The notes beneath the pieces are model-generated. The model worked only from the letters and a program-made list of their open reading frames with translations. It was not told where the DNA came from and made no database searches. Both the position numbers and the translations under genes were made by a program. Positions 12,601 to 26,900 of a DNA stretch of 64,000 bases are shown here, one piece after another (positions within the stretch are counted from its first letter, which is position 1; the number at the start of each line of letters is the position of its first letter). The stretch comes from Struthio camelus (Eukaryota > Chordata > Aves > Struthioniformes > Struthionidae): the NCBI RefSeq assembly GCF_040807025.1, contig NC_090942.1, forward strand, positions 197,526,247-197,590,246. The letters are read 5' to 3'.

Positions 12601-15600
12601 TTTCGTTCTCTGACTGGTAACAAGCCATTTAAGGACCATAGGTTTATACGTAAAATTAGGATTGCTCCGTTTCTCCATACACATACTTTGAACTTACATT
12701 GAGCTGAACTGCCATTTTATCACTCAGATTTTTTTTTAATTACCCCAAATTACCCTGTAGTGTTAGCAAACTTTGACAACTTATTATTCTTTTATTTTCC
12801 AAATGATTTATGAATATATTAAGAGCATAGACCTCATTTCAGATCCTTTTCAGATGCCATTGGTGACCTCCCTTCACTGCAAAAACATGTGAGCCTATTT
12901 CTGTCCTTTTCACTCTACATTTTAACCAGTTTTTATACATGTGAGACTCCTCCATCTCGTATCATGGCAGGTCAAGCTTTTTTAAGAGCTCTTAATGACA
13001 AATCTTGCCAAATACCTTGAATGATATCAATTGGATCTCTCTTGGTCAGATGATAGTTTCCTTCAGAAAAATCTTAGGTTTATGAAGCCTGACAGTCCTT
13101 AACAAAAAACACATCAAAACTTTCCCGCATGCCCATTAATTCTACTCTGCACTGTAATTTCTACCAGCTTACCAGCAGACATATCAGATGCGCTATCTAC
13201 AGCTCTCTGATCTGCTCAGAACCATTTTTAAAAAGTAGCATCATTGTCATTTTGGTATAAAGACCGTTTTAAACAAAAGGTTATACACTGTAACTCAGTT
13301 TCTTCAGACTTGAATTCCTTAGAAAGATGAGGTGAAAATCACTTGGTCTTGTTTATTTGTTACTTTTCCATGTGACATGTGCAGATCCCTGTTAGGGTCA
13401 GCAGAGCAGCACAACAGCTGAATACAAAAGAAAAAAGGTCTTGTGCTGCTGAACGACGTACTCCTGAGTCATGCAGCAAGGAAAGGTTCCTCTGCGAATC
13501 CTAGTAGAGTCATGCAATCCCACTGCTAACGGCTCCTCAGCAGAATATACATATTTTTAATGGAATCATCCTGAAATTGTAATAGAAGTGTCAGCTTTAT
13601 CTCTGATTTGGGAGCAACAAAGACCTCAAAATAATAGTTCAGTCTTGAGGGGTTTTTTTTCTTTGTTTGTTTTAATATAATGGTTCAAATAAGGGGTTCT
13701 GCTCCAATTCAGTTAGTCCCCTTGGGAAGAAAAATACACGTGCCTTATATTTGTCACACTGCTTGGGGAATGGTGGAAGGCATGTATACCCTATGCACCT
13801 AGCATGGTTCAAGATATGATTTAGAGGGAACTTTCTTGCATAATCCAAGTGCTGCTACATAATCTAATATGGAATCAGGTCCATGATTTTATGCAACAAT
13901 TAAATTTGTTTTATAGTGAAACATGTTGCAGGACGTCCTACTTCATTTAACTGTACAAGAACATATACAAACCTCCCAAAATGAAACAACATATTTTCTT
14001 TATAAAATTAAATAAAGTGTACTGGGTTAATACGCAGCTGAATGAGGGAAAAACCAACAAATAAAAAAACCCTTGCATTCCTTCTTCCCCTCCCTTTTTT
14101 TGTTTTTAAGAGGACGCTACTGGCTTTGCTTGGAGTACTTCCAATCTGATTTTGTGACATCATTCTGCATCTAGCAGGCTGCAGGCAACACTGAAACACC
14201 AGACTGGTGTTGAAGAATTACCGAGCACCAGTATCATGGTAGTTATGTCTTTGTTAGGTTCACATGGCATTTCAAAGTTTTTATTTTTTCAGCCTCTGAC
14301 TCAGAATGACCACTGCAAAACCTCCTTGGGGCAAGCATTTTATGTTCTTCCCAACCCAGAAGCAAGTCATTTTGAATAATTTAAAATCCTTTTTCCTATC
14401 GTAACACTAAAGTGAAGAAAAACCCATCAGATAGAAGCTGAGACTTCTCAGGACTTTGAAAAATCAGTCTCCTTGGACTAAAGGTTCAGATCGCATACAC
14501 ACAAACAGAGATTACATGGGTATACTAAGTGTCTTTACACACTTTACACACTGAACACACAGCTGGCTTACTGTAGCTTTACAAACTGTAAATTGCAGCA
14601 CATCTTTTGATACGAGTACATAGATAGCATGCTTCCCTAATATGAAAAATTCTTTTGTTTAAGTCAATATTTCTCACTACTGGACCAGTAGGATAATACC
14701 CACCTCTAACATCAATATCCAGGGTGACCTTATGCAAATCCTATCATACTAAGTAGGTAAATTAAATCTCATCAAGCTATTTCAACTGCAGCTTTCTGTA
14801 GATACATCTGACATTTTAACAGTATGAGTCTGAAATAAGAATATTAATAATTACCTTATCTCAGAGAAACGTTTAGATGTAATTTTACAAAACATCATAT
14901 TGTTAATAACAGGAGACAGAAACACACATTTTTAATAAATTTATAAAATACTTTGCTCCCTTCTCACCTTTTAAAATTCAGGGTGCTATAACTATTCCAC
15001 CTTTTATGTTTATTACGTCTATAAATCATTAAAAGTTTATAGTACACAAAAGAAAGCATTGTAGGTATTCAAGTACTGAAGAAACCCAATATGCTGTAGT
15101 TAATGAAAAACAACAATCAAGTGACTTTCTTGCTTTGTTTTATATTAAACTTGACAAAAGTTAGCCATTGAAACTGCTAATCAGTTTCATGCCATTCCAT
15201 TCTAAGCTGGATATATGCCTTAGTGCTGAGATGATATCAAGTTCTTCCATCTTGTTATTTGTATGAATTACATCAAATATTTCACACCTTTAGCCATAAA
15301 CATTTTCATTCTTTCTTTCACCTTGTGAGCAGAAAAACTTCTTGTTTACTTCGTTTTTATAAAGCTATTACAGAGATGCAAAACTGCTGTGGCATAATTC
15401 CTCAGGACTGCTTTCACTTACCTTTCTAAATTTTATACTACCCATACTTGTTTTGTCCTCTCTCCAGGATTTAACATTCCTTATTTACTTCAGTTTTTCA
15501 TTGCAGCTTTTATTTATTGCTATTAGTTAGTTGATAAGAAATAAGAAAAACAAAATGAAAAATTAATGGTTATAAAATAAAATCTGAAAAGAAAGGAAAG

Positions 15601-17415
15601 ACTACAGACAAAATACAGTGTTCTTTCTCAGGAAACGGAGTATATATAAATAATCCATGTAGCTCCCAACCATAGGTTGATCACAGTCCTAACAGAAAAT
15701 CTTTAATAATCTGCTCAGTAAGTTCAGATCTTTGTTCAAGTTGCGTAAAATACCTAATTCCCACGTAAATGTATTTTCCCATTTAATTTACATTCATTGA
15801 TGTCCAGAGAAGAAGCCAAACATTTTTGTCATGACCTTATCTTTATAACATAATTTAACCTAAAAAGGTATCTGATTTTGAATCAATCTTTAGTTTAAAA
15901 ATTGACTTAGAGTAAGATTTTAGACATATTTTCACAGGTCGGTTAATGACATAATCAGTCCTTGGCGCATTAGAGTGACATCACAAACAAAAGGACTAGC
16001 TTTCCTCAGCAAAATGAATCAGTATTTTAACTTCTAAGGTACTACACATTTTATCTGACTAGGCTACTGACTGGACGTTCACTCCTATGTCCACTTCAAC
16101 AGTGGCCAGGTCTAGCTCTTCCTCATCATAATCATTTTTAAATTTACTACAGTATGTGCATGACTATCTAGCAGCAGAGATTTCTTTTTTCAAGCTGAAA
16201 AAAATATTTCTTGCAACCATCACTACCTAAATGAAAAACCTCGATCTCCTGAGTTTGGAGTGGCAGGAGGCGGACTACAATGATCAATGGCTGCAGGAAG
16301 ATGCTGGTGATGCTGGCTGTGCTAGACCAGCAGCGTGGTGGTGCTGTAACAGAAATCACATGTGGTCCAGTGCAGCGCTGTAACGGGTTAAATCTTGTTC
16401 CTGAGGGACTGCTCCTTTAGAGGAGCCAAAGGCAATGTTTCCACCTTTGCAGATCTAGGTGATGTACCCACCCTGCAGACCACTGAACCTTCTTCTTCCT
16501 CTAGATTAAAACATTGCAGAAACAGCAAAAGAAAGCAGTGACAATTTACTGTCCCCCAAAGTTAGAAAGAACAGAAAAGGCAGACAAAGTCGTCTTCCCT
16601 TCTAAACTCTGTGTGAGATAGTACACTGGCACAATCGGGGACACCATTCACAAGGAAATTTCAGAAGTTTTTGCCATCAGCTTCCTTACCCAAAAAAAAG
16701 TTGGAGTGCAAAAAAAACTCTTTCAAGAACTAACTTCCTAATTTCATCCTTTAAAGTTTTCTTAGACTCAAGTGAAAAGGCAGAAATATTTCTAAGGGCG
16801 CTTTAGTGTCTTTCATAAATGTTCCAAAGGATGTACACAAACAGGAAATTTGAAAATAAAATACTTGGTCATCAACTGTGACCTCTCTGATGGCAACCAG
16901 CTAACTGTACCAGTATAAATTATGCGGGGCTGCAGCTGACATAGTTTTTAGTATCTATGTTGAGCTTGCCTTCCTAAAATGCCTGCTGCAAAAAGAAAAG
17001 AACGTATTCTAAAATCTGAAGTAAAAATATTGCCTTTTGTTTTTTGGGGTTTTTTTGGCCTTTTTTGTCTTAAAGGGAATCACATCCCAGAAAAACAAGG
17101 TTTCCTTGTTAAAAAACACTGGATTAAGAAAATTAAAAATGCCAAGTTTGTGGCTTTTACAAATTTATCAGTCTCTTAATCACGTTACCAAGATTTTTGG
17201 TAAGTAAGCTATTCACTCTGTAAACAAAATGCATGTAATTTAAACGATTTTTCTGTAAAAGAACCATTCCAAGCCCTAGTTGTGTCTTACTAGATATGCA
17301 GAGGCAAGGCTCAAACTAATTCTATAAAAAAGGCCATTGTTGGCAGGTGTTGAATAAAAAAAAAAATGAAAGAAGAGAAAAGTAAAGATAAAAACTAATA
17401 AAAGCATAAGCAGTC

Positions 17416-17441
<26 letters not shown>
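17416..17441. repeat. Poly-T tract, 26 bases
   Basis: Uninterrupted T run, followed about 80 bases later by an alternating TA/TG-rich tract. No retroelement body was recognised on either side. Confidence 0.9.
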
Positions 17442-17446
<5 letters not shown>

Positions 17447-20400
17447 CTCCGCAATCAACTATAGCACAAAAAACTATTTTATTCCTTCAGTGAGGTTGTT
17501 AGATGGCTAATAAGTGGGTAAAAGATTATATGTGTGAATATATATGTTTATATATGTATTTATACTTACATATATATACACATATACAAAACTAATAAGA
17601 CAAACTATAAATTGTTGAACTTTAAATTATTCTAGAAGAAACTCATTTTATAATGTCATATTATAAGCACTTTAAATTCCATGCTTTACAGATTTACCAG
17701 TTCCACCTTAAGAACAGAAAGATGACATCAAGATAAGTTACAAACTTTCCAACGGCACTGAAGCTGTACTTGCAAATGATAAGATATAGCAAAGCAGATA
17801 AATCAATCTAATTTCCTGAGGACCTGCCTCAAGTTTTTCTGTCTTCCACTAAATCAAGTTACCATAAACCACAAAGGAAGGAGGAATAAAGAGGAATACA
17901 AGAGGAATAAAGGCATTTTGAAATAAAATAAATATTTAAGTAGGTGAAGATCAATGCGTTAACATGCAATCTGTACGTTGCGTATACTGAGTTCCAAAAC
18001 GTTAAAACTTCCAAAAATGTATCAAAGTGTAATATATTAAGCTTTTTTTCCTTTGAAAATGCAAATACCTGATGAAAGATTAACACAAATCATCTTTCAA
18101 TTACAACAAAGCATCTACTTCTGTTTAAACGTAGTATTTCCTTCATTTGGATCAATTTCACTTTTAGCCATGGCATCATGGCAGAGGGCCCGACAGATCC
18201 GAACAGCAGAGCCAAACAGGCAAATGGACTCAGATGGGCTCTAATGAGCTGCCCATGTAGGACTCCAGGGAGAAAGGAAAACATGACTCCAGAACAGCAG
18301 CCAGCAGCAAGTATTTTACACAGTGGAGCAAAACAGGCAGACTAGAAACAGATCAGCACTGCTACAAAACAAGACTTACTCATCTAAGATTGAAGACTAT
18401 GCAACTCTGGAAGAACTGACTGTCTATGCAACTCTGGAATAGGTCACAGAACATCACTGTGATTCCACTTTAAATTACTTGCTGGTCTGCAGAAAGCAAG
18501 TGAAAGGAGCCTGGAAAACACCTGTAACGACTGACAAAATTCAGCATAGAACTCCTGTCATTTATCAGAATCACATTATACTGAAGCTGCAAACTGGGGA
18601 AATTAAAATTGAATGTTAAAGCCAGGTCTTTAGACCAATGCAGTAAACAGTTAAAGACAGTCTTTTCTTCCAGTTAAACCAAGGAAGTATAGTGTTTAAC
18701 TGTCCTTTCCTCATTTATCTGGGTCCTTTCTTCTTTTTCCCCTCTCTCTCTATTATGTTTTTTTGTTTGTTTACTTTTTCTCCTCTCTCTCTTTCAAATC
18801 TTGGGATTATCCTTATTCTAGTTATTTTTATAAGTAGTCAACTTAAGACTTTTCTTCTTTTCAGTCTTTTCCTGTGGTTTCTACCACTTCTCACACTTCT
18901 GCCATGTTATCAAGAATATTAATCCTTCTTTTACATGAGCCTTCTTCTCCTCTCCTCCTTCATGTCTTTGACTCCTGTGCATTCCAAATTCTTCTTTATA
19001 TTACCATTCATACGTCACCTTATTTCTCTTTGCTCTCTTTTTCCCCTCTTCTATCCATTTCCACTAAAATAGCTACATTTTCTTATCTATCTGTTGCCCA
19101 TTCATTAATTCACAACTCCCTCAATGCTTTTTTCCACAGGCTTTCAGTTTCAATGTTAGTATCACATATTCATGAACCAATAGACATAAGGGCTTTTTAT
19201 TTATTATAGCAGAAGAGTTTGGCACATCATTACTGTTACTGCTTAAATCTGCCCAAGGCAAATCTCAGCATTCTGATACCAGAAACTACTTTCAAAGGGC
19301 CAAGTCCAACAAGCGCATACCTCATGTTGCTAACAGAGCTTTTTTCTTTTTTTTTTTTTTCCCAGAAAGTTAATCCATCTCAGAACTGGATTATCCCCTA
19401 GCATTCTTCTTTAACTATAGACAATGAAGCTTTAGGTCAGACAGCTGTTTCAGCATATTTAGCTGGAGAACATGACCCCAATATCTATTTTTTTTACAAA
19501 TGACGACTGAACTTTACACTACCATGCCTGAAACACTCATACACATCTGCTAAAATGGTTTAAAGAACTTTTGCAAGATCCATGCCTATTGATTCCAGTA
19601 ACTACAAATAAATTAATATGCCATAAAACATGGGGTATATGAACACTTTTGGATCAAATTTGTACATAAACACTGAGACATTTATCCCATGTGATGTCAA
19701 GTAAAGCAATAGAGAGACCTGCTGCCTGTAAAACAAATTGAAAAGCCAGATTTTCAGAGGTATCTGGGCGTCTAATTGAATTTGCAGGCTGTCTTGGAAC
19801 ACTGATCCCATTAATTTCCATTTTTTGGGACAGTATGTTGATAAATCTCTAAAAATACATATCTAATACATATATGCTTGATGTTTTAGGATTTATAAAA
19901 CAATTAAAATAGTTTGATTTAAAAATAAGTGTTAAAAGAACTACTTCATATATTTGAATGAATCCCAGTTGCCAGCTAAATTGATTTTGATACAAACCTC
20001 AAGCAATCATCTAATAAAAAAAATTCATACTTTTGGAAGCATGGTAAAAATATTCGTTAAATTAATGTTATGGAATTGCTAGCTTATACAGAATGGAAAA
20101 TTTCTTGGAATTTATAGGATCCTCCTCTTTAGAGGATTTGTAAATGGAGTCGTTTATTAAAAGCGGAGGTTCCTGGATTTTTGGTTTGAAGCTTGACTAA
20201 AAGGGGGACTCCATTTCATTTAATCACTCCATTCCAGGAAATGGCAAAGCAAAGCAAATGCTGTATTAGCAACCAGTGAAGTACCTTAAAGCAGAGCAAG
20301 AAAGAGACACAGAAGGAAGCAGACATAAAGCACCCATTCTCCTGCATGTAGAGACCAACTGGTTCCAGCAAACAGTAACGTTGCCCTCCAGTGTTCAGCA

Positions 20401-20955
20401 CTATTTCTTTTAGGAATCACTCCTAATTAACGTCTCCCTCAGTCTCCTTAGATATGCTCAATTATAACATCAAACGCAGAGAGAACAAAATATGAGCTGT
20501 AGGCTAGGTATTCAACAAAGAAAAGATAAATAATTAGGGACAAGGATTTTAAACATTTTTTGTTGTTGTTTTTAAGGCAGTTTTTCATGAAACTGCTATA
20601 AGAATACACTGCTTATCCTGCTTCTTTTTCGTACCTAGAAGCTACTTTTTAAAGCTTTACAAAGTAAAGCTTTGACAAAACTTATTTTACAAATCCATTG
20701 CTCAAATTCACACAGAATAAATGGAAGTCTTCCAAAAGACAAAAACCAGATTATTCCCTACACTTTTAAGTGGTAGCACTTTTAAGGACAATGCCATAAA
20801 TGAAACTGAGTTTCAAATGATATAGTCCTGTCTATAAGGAAGACAGCCACTCATTGCAGTTATTAACTTTGGGCCTGAAATGTTATGGTGACAAAAAAAG
20901 GAAAAGGCAGAGTTCTTTGCCAAAAAGCACAACAAAAATTGTGATAAAAGCTGGG

Positions 20956-20958
20956 TTT

Positions 20959-20990
<32 letters not shown>

Positions 20991-20991
20991 T
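20956..20991. repeat. Pyrimidine (T with C) tract
   Basis: A TTTTC-type repeat leading into an 18-base T run. Confidence 0.9.
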
Positions 20992-23900
20992 AAATCAGAA
21001 CAATGACTCTGTATCTGGGACAGAAAATACACCATGAATAAAAATGATCTTAACTAGTAACAGAAAAGCAAAAACACACCCAGGAGATAGATACACAGTG
21101 GAAAAATATGCACAGTGCCTAAAGAATGAAAATAATGAACTTGATATTTCAGTCATTTTACTCTGAATGTGGTCTGAAATCACATATATTCACAGTTTTT
21201 CCGTTAGAAACTTAAATATATGTTTTATATCAAGTATAACAAATTGCTCAGCAAAATCTTTACAAATATCAGGACAATAATTTGCACAGCCAATACAAAA
21301 ATAGACTACAAGAGAAAAACCTAGGTTAAAAACTGTAGCTCTAAGAACAGAGCTCTAAGAATAAAATACCAAGTTCAAAGTTTACATCCCAGATTTGAAT
21401 ATGCCAGTTCCACCAACTATACCACAAGAAGAGAGACAATACTGATTTTGCAGTACTGGATCTCAAATTAAGTGAAATCAAACCCCTAGGTGACTAGGGA
21501 GTCATCCACACCACGAAATTTTAGGCATCTAATTTGGTTCCCCCCAAAAAAGGTTAATCTCCTGAAACAAGGGAAATGGAAAAACGAAAAGCAAAAAAAA
21601 TTTTAAAAAAAGGAGAAAAGGCTTTTCTAAGGTCAACTGAAAGAAGGATTCTAATTCAGGTATTTTTCTACCTCTGGAAGAGTTCTCTATCTCTGTCCTC
21701 TGTGTACTAGCTGTAAAGAGTATCTACAGCGACAATAGCTTCAAACTTGGCACTTATTAGACATTGCAAGCACCATCAACTCTCCAATTTCATTTCTCTA
21801 TCCCCCAGCCTCCTTCCTTCCCTGCAACACATTCATGGTTATCAGAGTCTCAGTAAAAGACCTGTCACAGAACCCATGATGTAGTCCTGGATACGCTTCC
21901 AACCACATAGCTTCAAAAAGACATGACTCAACTTCAGGGAAAGAAAAACTACTCTGCAGTATTTTTAATTACTCATTCCACAGCCCTGCTGCAGAGTGCT
22001 CTGGTCACAGGACAAGAGATACTTTCATAGGATGGCATTGCACAGCAGAAAAGAAAGAAGTATGCTCATTTTTGTTTTGTTTTGTTTTTTGGTAAAGGAA
22101 AAGAACTTTCTTGCCATTTTGTCACAAGTGCCATCCAAATACTTTTTCAAGTCTTTAGCCACATCCTTCTCAGTAGTGACTAATATGTTAACACACTGCT
22201 TAGTAGCCAACTAACACACTGAATTTTGATACCAATTCATAAAAGCAGGTTTCACTATTATAAACACCTAAGCCACACAAATTTGAAAAAAGCTTACAAA
22301 AATTAGCTGTGCTAAATCTAAGAAGAGTTATACAATAATCTGACTAGATCGATATGCAATTAAACTTAAGGTACTGAAAAATGGCCATAACTTTGTCTAC
22401 ATTCAGACATGAACAAAAAGACATTTTATCAGATCTAGATGATCCAACCAACACTTTGTTACTTAGTAATATCAGAGAGTAGATTAAGGGAGCGGTCATG
22501 AGAAATACTTACAGTTTTAAAGAAAACCATTTGCTAGAAAAACAACCTCTTTTCACATTTTCCTATTGGGAACTAAATTTTGGAAATATGGAAAAAATGC
22601 AGTGGATATTATACCCTCAGATCCTATTTTAAAAAAAAAAAAAAAAGGAAAGAACACACTGATACCTCTGTGTTCCCAAGTACATTTACAATCAGACATT
22701 TGAGGTATTTTAACATTCTAAAATGAAAAATATGCACACTGTAAAGTACTAATTAGATATACTCAACTAGGTCCTCATGCCCTGTATAAGGCAAGAGAGC
22801 AGAAACGGTATTTTATCCTACTTTCTAATAATCATAGCTGTATGAACATCAGAAATGAAGTTTGCCACTTAGATGAAAACCATTGAGAACTTAGTTACAG
22901 AAGCTCAACATGACATTTGACAAACAATTTCAGGGCATCAAGCTTACAGGTAGTTAAATCCAGTCATGAATCAAGGTAGCATCTCTACTAAATTCTGTGG
23001 ATGTCACTAGCAATAGTCTCAGCTACCTGTAAGTAGCAAATTTAATCCAAATCAGGCTTGTGTAAATCTTCCAGTTAATTTCAGTACAGTGCTTCACAAA
23101 TTCTCAGTATTCCATTTGCAAAGAAAAAGTGAACGGCCATAAAATTTAGTAGTAATAAAACAGTTTTGTTTCTGCATCGTTATCCCAATTACTTGTGACA
23201 GAAAGATATAAAGAGAATGCAGGGTAGAGAGGCCTAATAAGACAGCAGGAGCAAGTAAACAAAACAGATGAGAATTTGCTCCATGCATCACATATTTAAG
23301 CAGTGGGGAAAAACACTATGCTTTCAAAACTAGGGGATTTAAAACGAAGGGATTATGACTCCAATCTGTTCCAGCAAGCTCATATACAAGAAGCCTAAAA
23401 AACTAAACAGTAGTTAAAACCGAAAGGTGTAAATCCACAAAACACTTTTCACTGAAGTTAAGAATTGAAACATTAATTTTAAAAGCTTTTTCAATTTACC
23501 ACTTATATTTTGTTCGGTTTAGCTATGGAATAGTTTCTTAAATGAAACAAGGAAGCAGACTAAGACCCTTTAACTTGAAGGCATCCAAGGAAAAATACAA
23601 CAGAGACCTATACAATTATGGGCAGTACAGACAAAAGCCAACAGCTCTTGAAATAGAAGAGCTAAGGGGTATTACGCAGGCTTAAAAATAAATACTACAT
23701 AATCAGTTATGGAATTCCTTCCCACAGGAATATACCCTAAAACTTATGTTTTATATATGTTCAGAAACAACAGACAACTTCACTGGAAGAAAATCCACTG
23801 AGGGATATTCAGCACAAAGGTAGCACCTCTGGCTAAGAAGTCTGATAACTGTGATTTGCTGGTGGCTAAAGGAGTGTTCTGAAAAGACATCATTACCTGT

Positions 23901-26900
23901 TTACTCTGTTTTTAAACTCTTCCTTAAGCAACTGCTTCTGAAAAATATGATACTGGGCTAAGATGGATCTTTGGTCTGACTTGGAATAAGCACCATGTTC
24001 TGAAGGAATACGTTTTAATGAAAGACAATCAAAATTCTTCTTTGAAAAGAGAAACTTACAACCCCACAATAATAAAACAAGATCTCCAGTGAAAAAGGTA
24101 CACTGACAAATTCTGTCAAGGAATTAACAATTGTACTGATAGATTCAGACTACTTACTTCCCCAGAGCACACACAAATTCCATTTGGTCAAGACAAGACC
24201 AATTTCCTACCGTTTATTTTCCTGCAGTGGGCTTTAAGGCACAGTTTTAAATGCATGCTGAGCCAACCAAACAAAAGTAGAATCTTACTTTACACAAATA
24301 TTTAACTCAGCTCTTACTGAGGAGGAAGGCGGAGGGTCAGGCACATGGAGTTATCTATAAAGGGAACGTAGAAAATTTTATTTCCACTTTTTCCTCAACA
24401 AATATAGCATCCACTCAAAGTACTACTGAAAAAAATCAAGTAATACTGGAATTAAGTTAGAGGCGGGGGAGGAGGGAGAACCACTAAATTACCTGCATTA
24501 TCACACTTTCTAAAACTTGTTGTTTCTATAGTTCCTCTTTTTTTCATTTTGGCCACAAATAAGGTGTCATTATCCTGAAGGTTCTGAAAAATCATACCGC
24601 TTTTAAACAATGGAACGAAGACTGTTACGTATGGTTTGCATGACTCTGAACACGACCTTCAGCTTCTCCGTCTTATAATCTCAGTAAGTTTGATTAAATC
24701 ATTCCTTTACATTTCCTTAGTATAAGGATCCCTGTAGGAGAGGACAGTGCTAACATCAAATAAAGTTCACAGTTTTCCCCCAGCAAATACTTACAGTAGT
24801 CAAAAGTAAAGCTTGTCATAAGTAAATAAATGTTTCAGTATTTTGTAGAGAATTAATTTCATAATGAGAACCTCTAGATTAAATGGAAGAAATTTCAGAA
24901 CAAAATCCAATTCAAATGATAATGATTACTTTTGAATAAGTACAGCCAAAATTTCACATCTGACATCACAGTAGTTATCAGGTAAAAAGGTTCCTCATAG
25001 ACATCTTCACTGCTTAACCACTAGATGCAAAATAAGGATAGGTAATTGATGCACTAAATGGAAAAATTTGTAAAAACGGGTACGGGAAAACTCATAAGGT
25101 ATCTACACAAGCATTGTACTGATTCAGATCAGATGTGTGATTTTGAAGCAAATCTTCCAGATTTCTCTATTTTGGATATGAATGCTTTGGTTCACATCAA
25201 AGTGATCTTGGAATATACAAACCGGTTTTATTTCAAATGATGAAGTACGTACTCCAGAAACACACACAAATCTCATCTCAGGGTAAAAATCAGGTCCTCG
25301 AAAATAACATACAGTGTGTTTCAATTGTTAACAGACATTCAGTGCAAGGGACCAGACTAGAACTATTCTGAAGTAACTTTCCCTAAAATGTGTATCATGA
25401 GGAGACAGGGTCCTTTGCTCCCCTTGTGGTGTACTGGTTCCACCACTAACTGCTAAAGTGAATATAGCCGCAGTTCATTGTATCTTCTCTTGTTCTGGTA
25501 AAGGTCACCTACAAAATGGCAAGAATTGTGTCCAAAGGCAACAATCAAGGGCTTACACAAGACTAAGCATCAACAAAGATTTACAGGATCCTGACACATT
25601 CAGGAATCTCCCACTAGCACCCTCCCATCACTGGGTTACCAGCAACTCAACTTCATTACCCAGAAAACTAACTGGACTCTCAGTCAACTTTGGTCTTCTC
25701 AGAAAAAGATCTTGGATCTTGCCATGGTAGAGTTTTCTTAGAAGGAAAGACAAAATGACCAACTTTAGGCGCTCATAAGCTGACTGTAGTCACATATACA
25801 AAAGAATAGCTTTTTATAATTTACCCTTTTCTTTAATCTGTTAGTCACAATCACACTGGATGACTCCAAGAGGTATCCTGTGCAATCAAAAGCTAGTGGA
25901 GCTAGCTCTCAGAATCCATGCAAAAAGTTACTGCAAAACCGCTCTGCCCAAAAAAGCATCATTCCTGGGTATTCTGTAATTACACAGTGCTTGGTAGATG
26001 AGTGAAGGAAGGTTCAGGTGCAACCTGTTATCATCCAGTAAGGAGAATTCTCCAACATAGTCATGGATATTATAGCTTGAATTGAATTTTACACAGCTTC
26101 ATAAAAAGTCTTGACTCAACAGAATACAACTTTGACAACTTCTGGACACAGATGGCTACATCTTCAAAACAGAATTTAAACACCTTGGTTTGTGTGTGGA
26201 GAGAGCAGGTAAGAAGATAATTTCCCTGGTATCCAGGCTATAGAGGAACACTTTTATCCTAGAAAGGGGGGAGGGAACCAACAAGCAGTAAATTAAGTTA
26301 ATCTGAGCAGAAACTCAGTCATGACCCTTCAGAAGGGAAATTCAGGATGAATCTGATCAGATACCTTACTGCAAAAAGAGCCAGCACAACAGTAATCTGC
26401 CATTAAAGCTAGGAACTCTTCCAATGGAGATAAAATTTTCAAAAAAAAGGTGAAAAAATGAACAGACTGCAAAGGGCATAATGCATACCCTCAAGGACCT
26501 CACCATCACTTTCAGATCCTAGGGAGGTATAGGCTACGTGATGAAACTAAGTATTTATTACACTTATATGAAAGAAGCATGGAGAGAGAACAAAGAAGAG
26601 CAGATGAAGAACAGATGTTGAACAACTCCAATACAGCAGACCCTATTGCAGCTGACAGCCTAAGAAGCACCCTCATCTCATGAGGATCAGCATCCATGAG
26701 GAACACTCAAGCTTGAATCTGGCTCACTTTGTGAAACCCACACAAACCTTACAAGATTAAAAACAAAATTTAGGGGGAAAAAAATCTGCTCAACATAAAA
26801 AATTCAGCTTGCAAGGGAGATAGGTTCAGCTAACAGACATTGCCTCCATTCTCCAATTTAGCAGGTCTTGCGGAAACACAATAGATTTGCAAATCCTAGC

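Noticed and set aside
20123..20216. Small hairpin TCCTCTTTAGAGGA and 10-base inverted arms nearby as a MITE or miRNA
   Set aside because: Arms are too short for a miRNA precursor and no terminal or target-site structure is seen.
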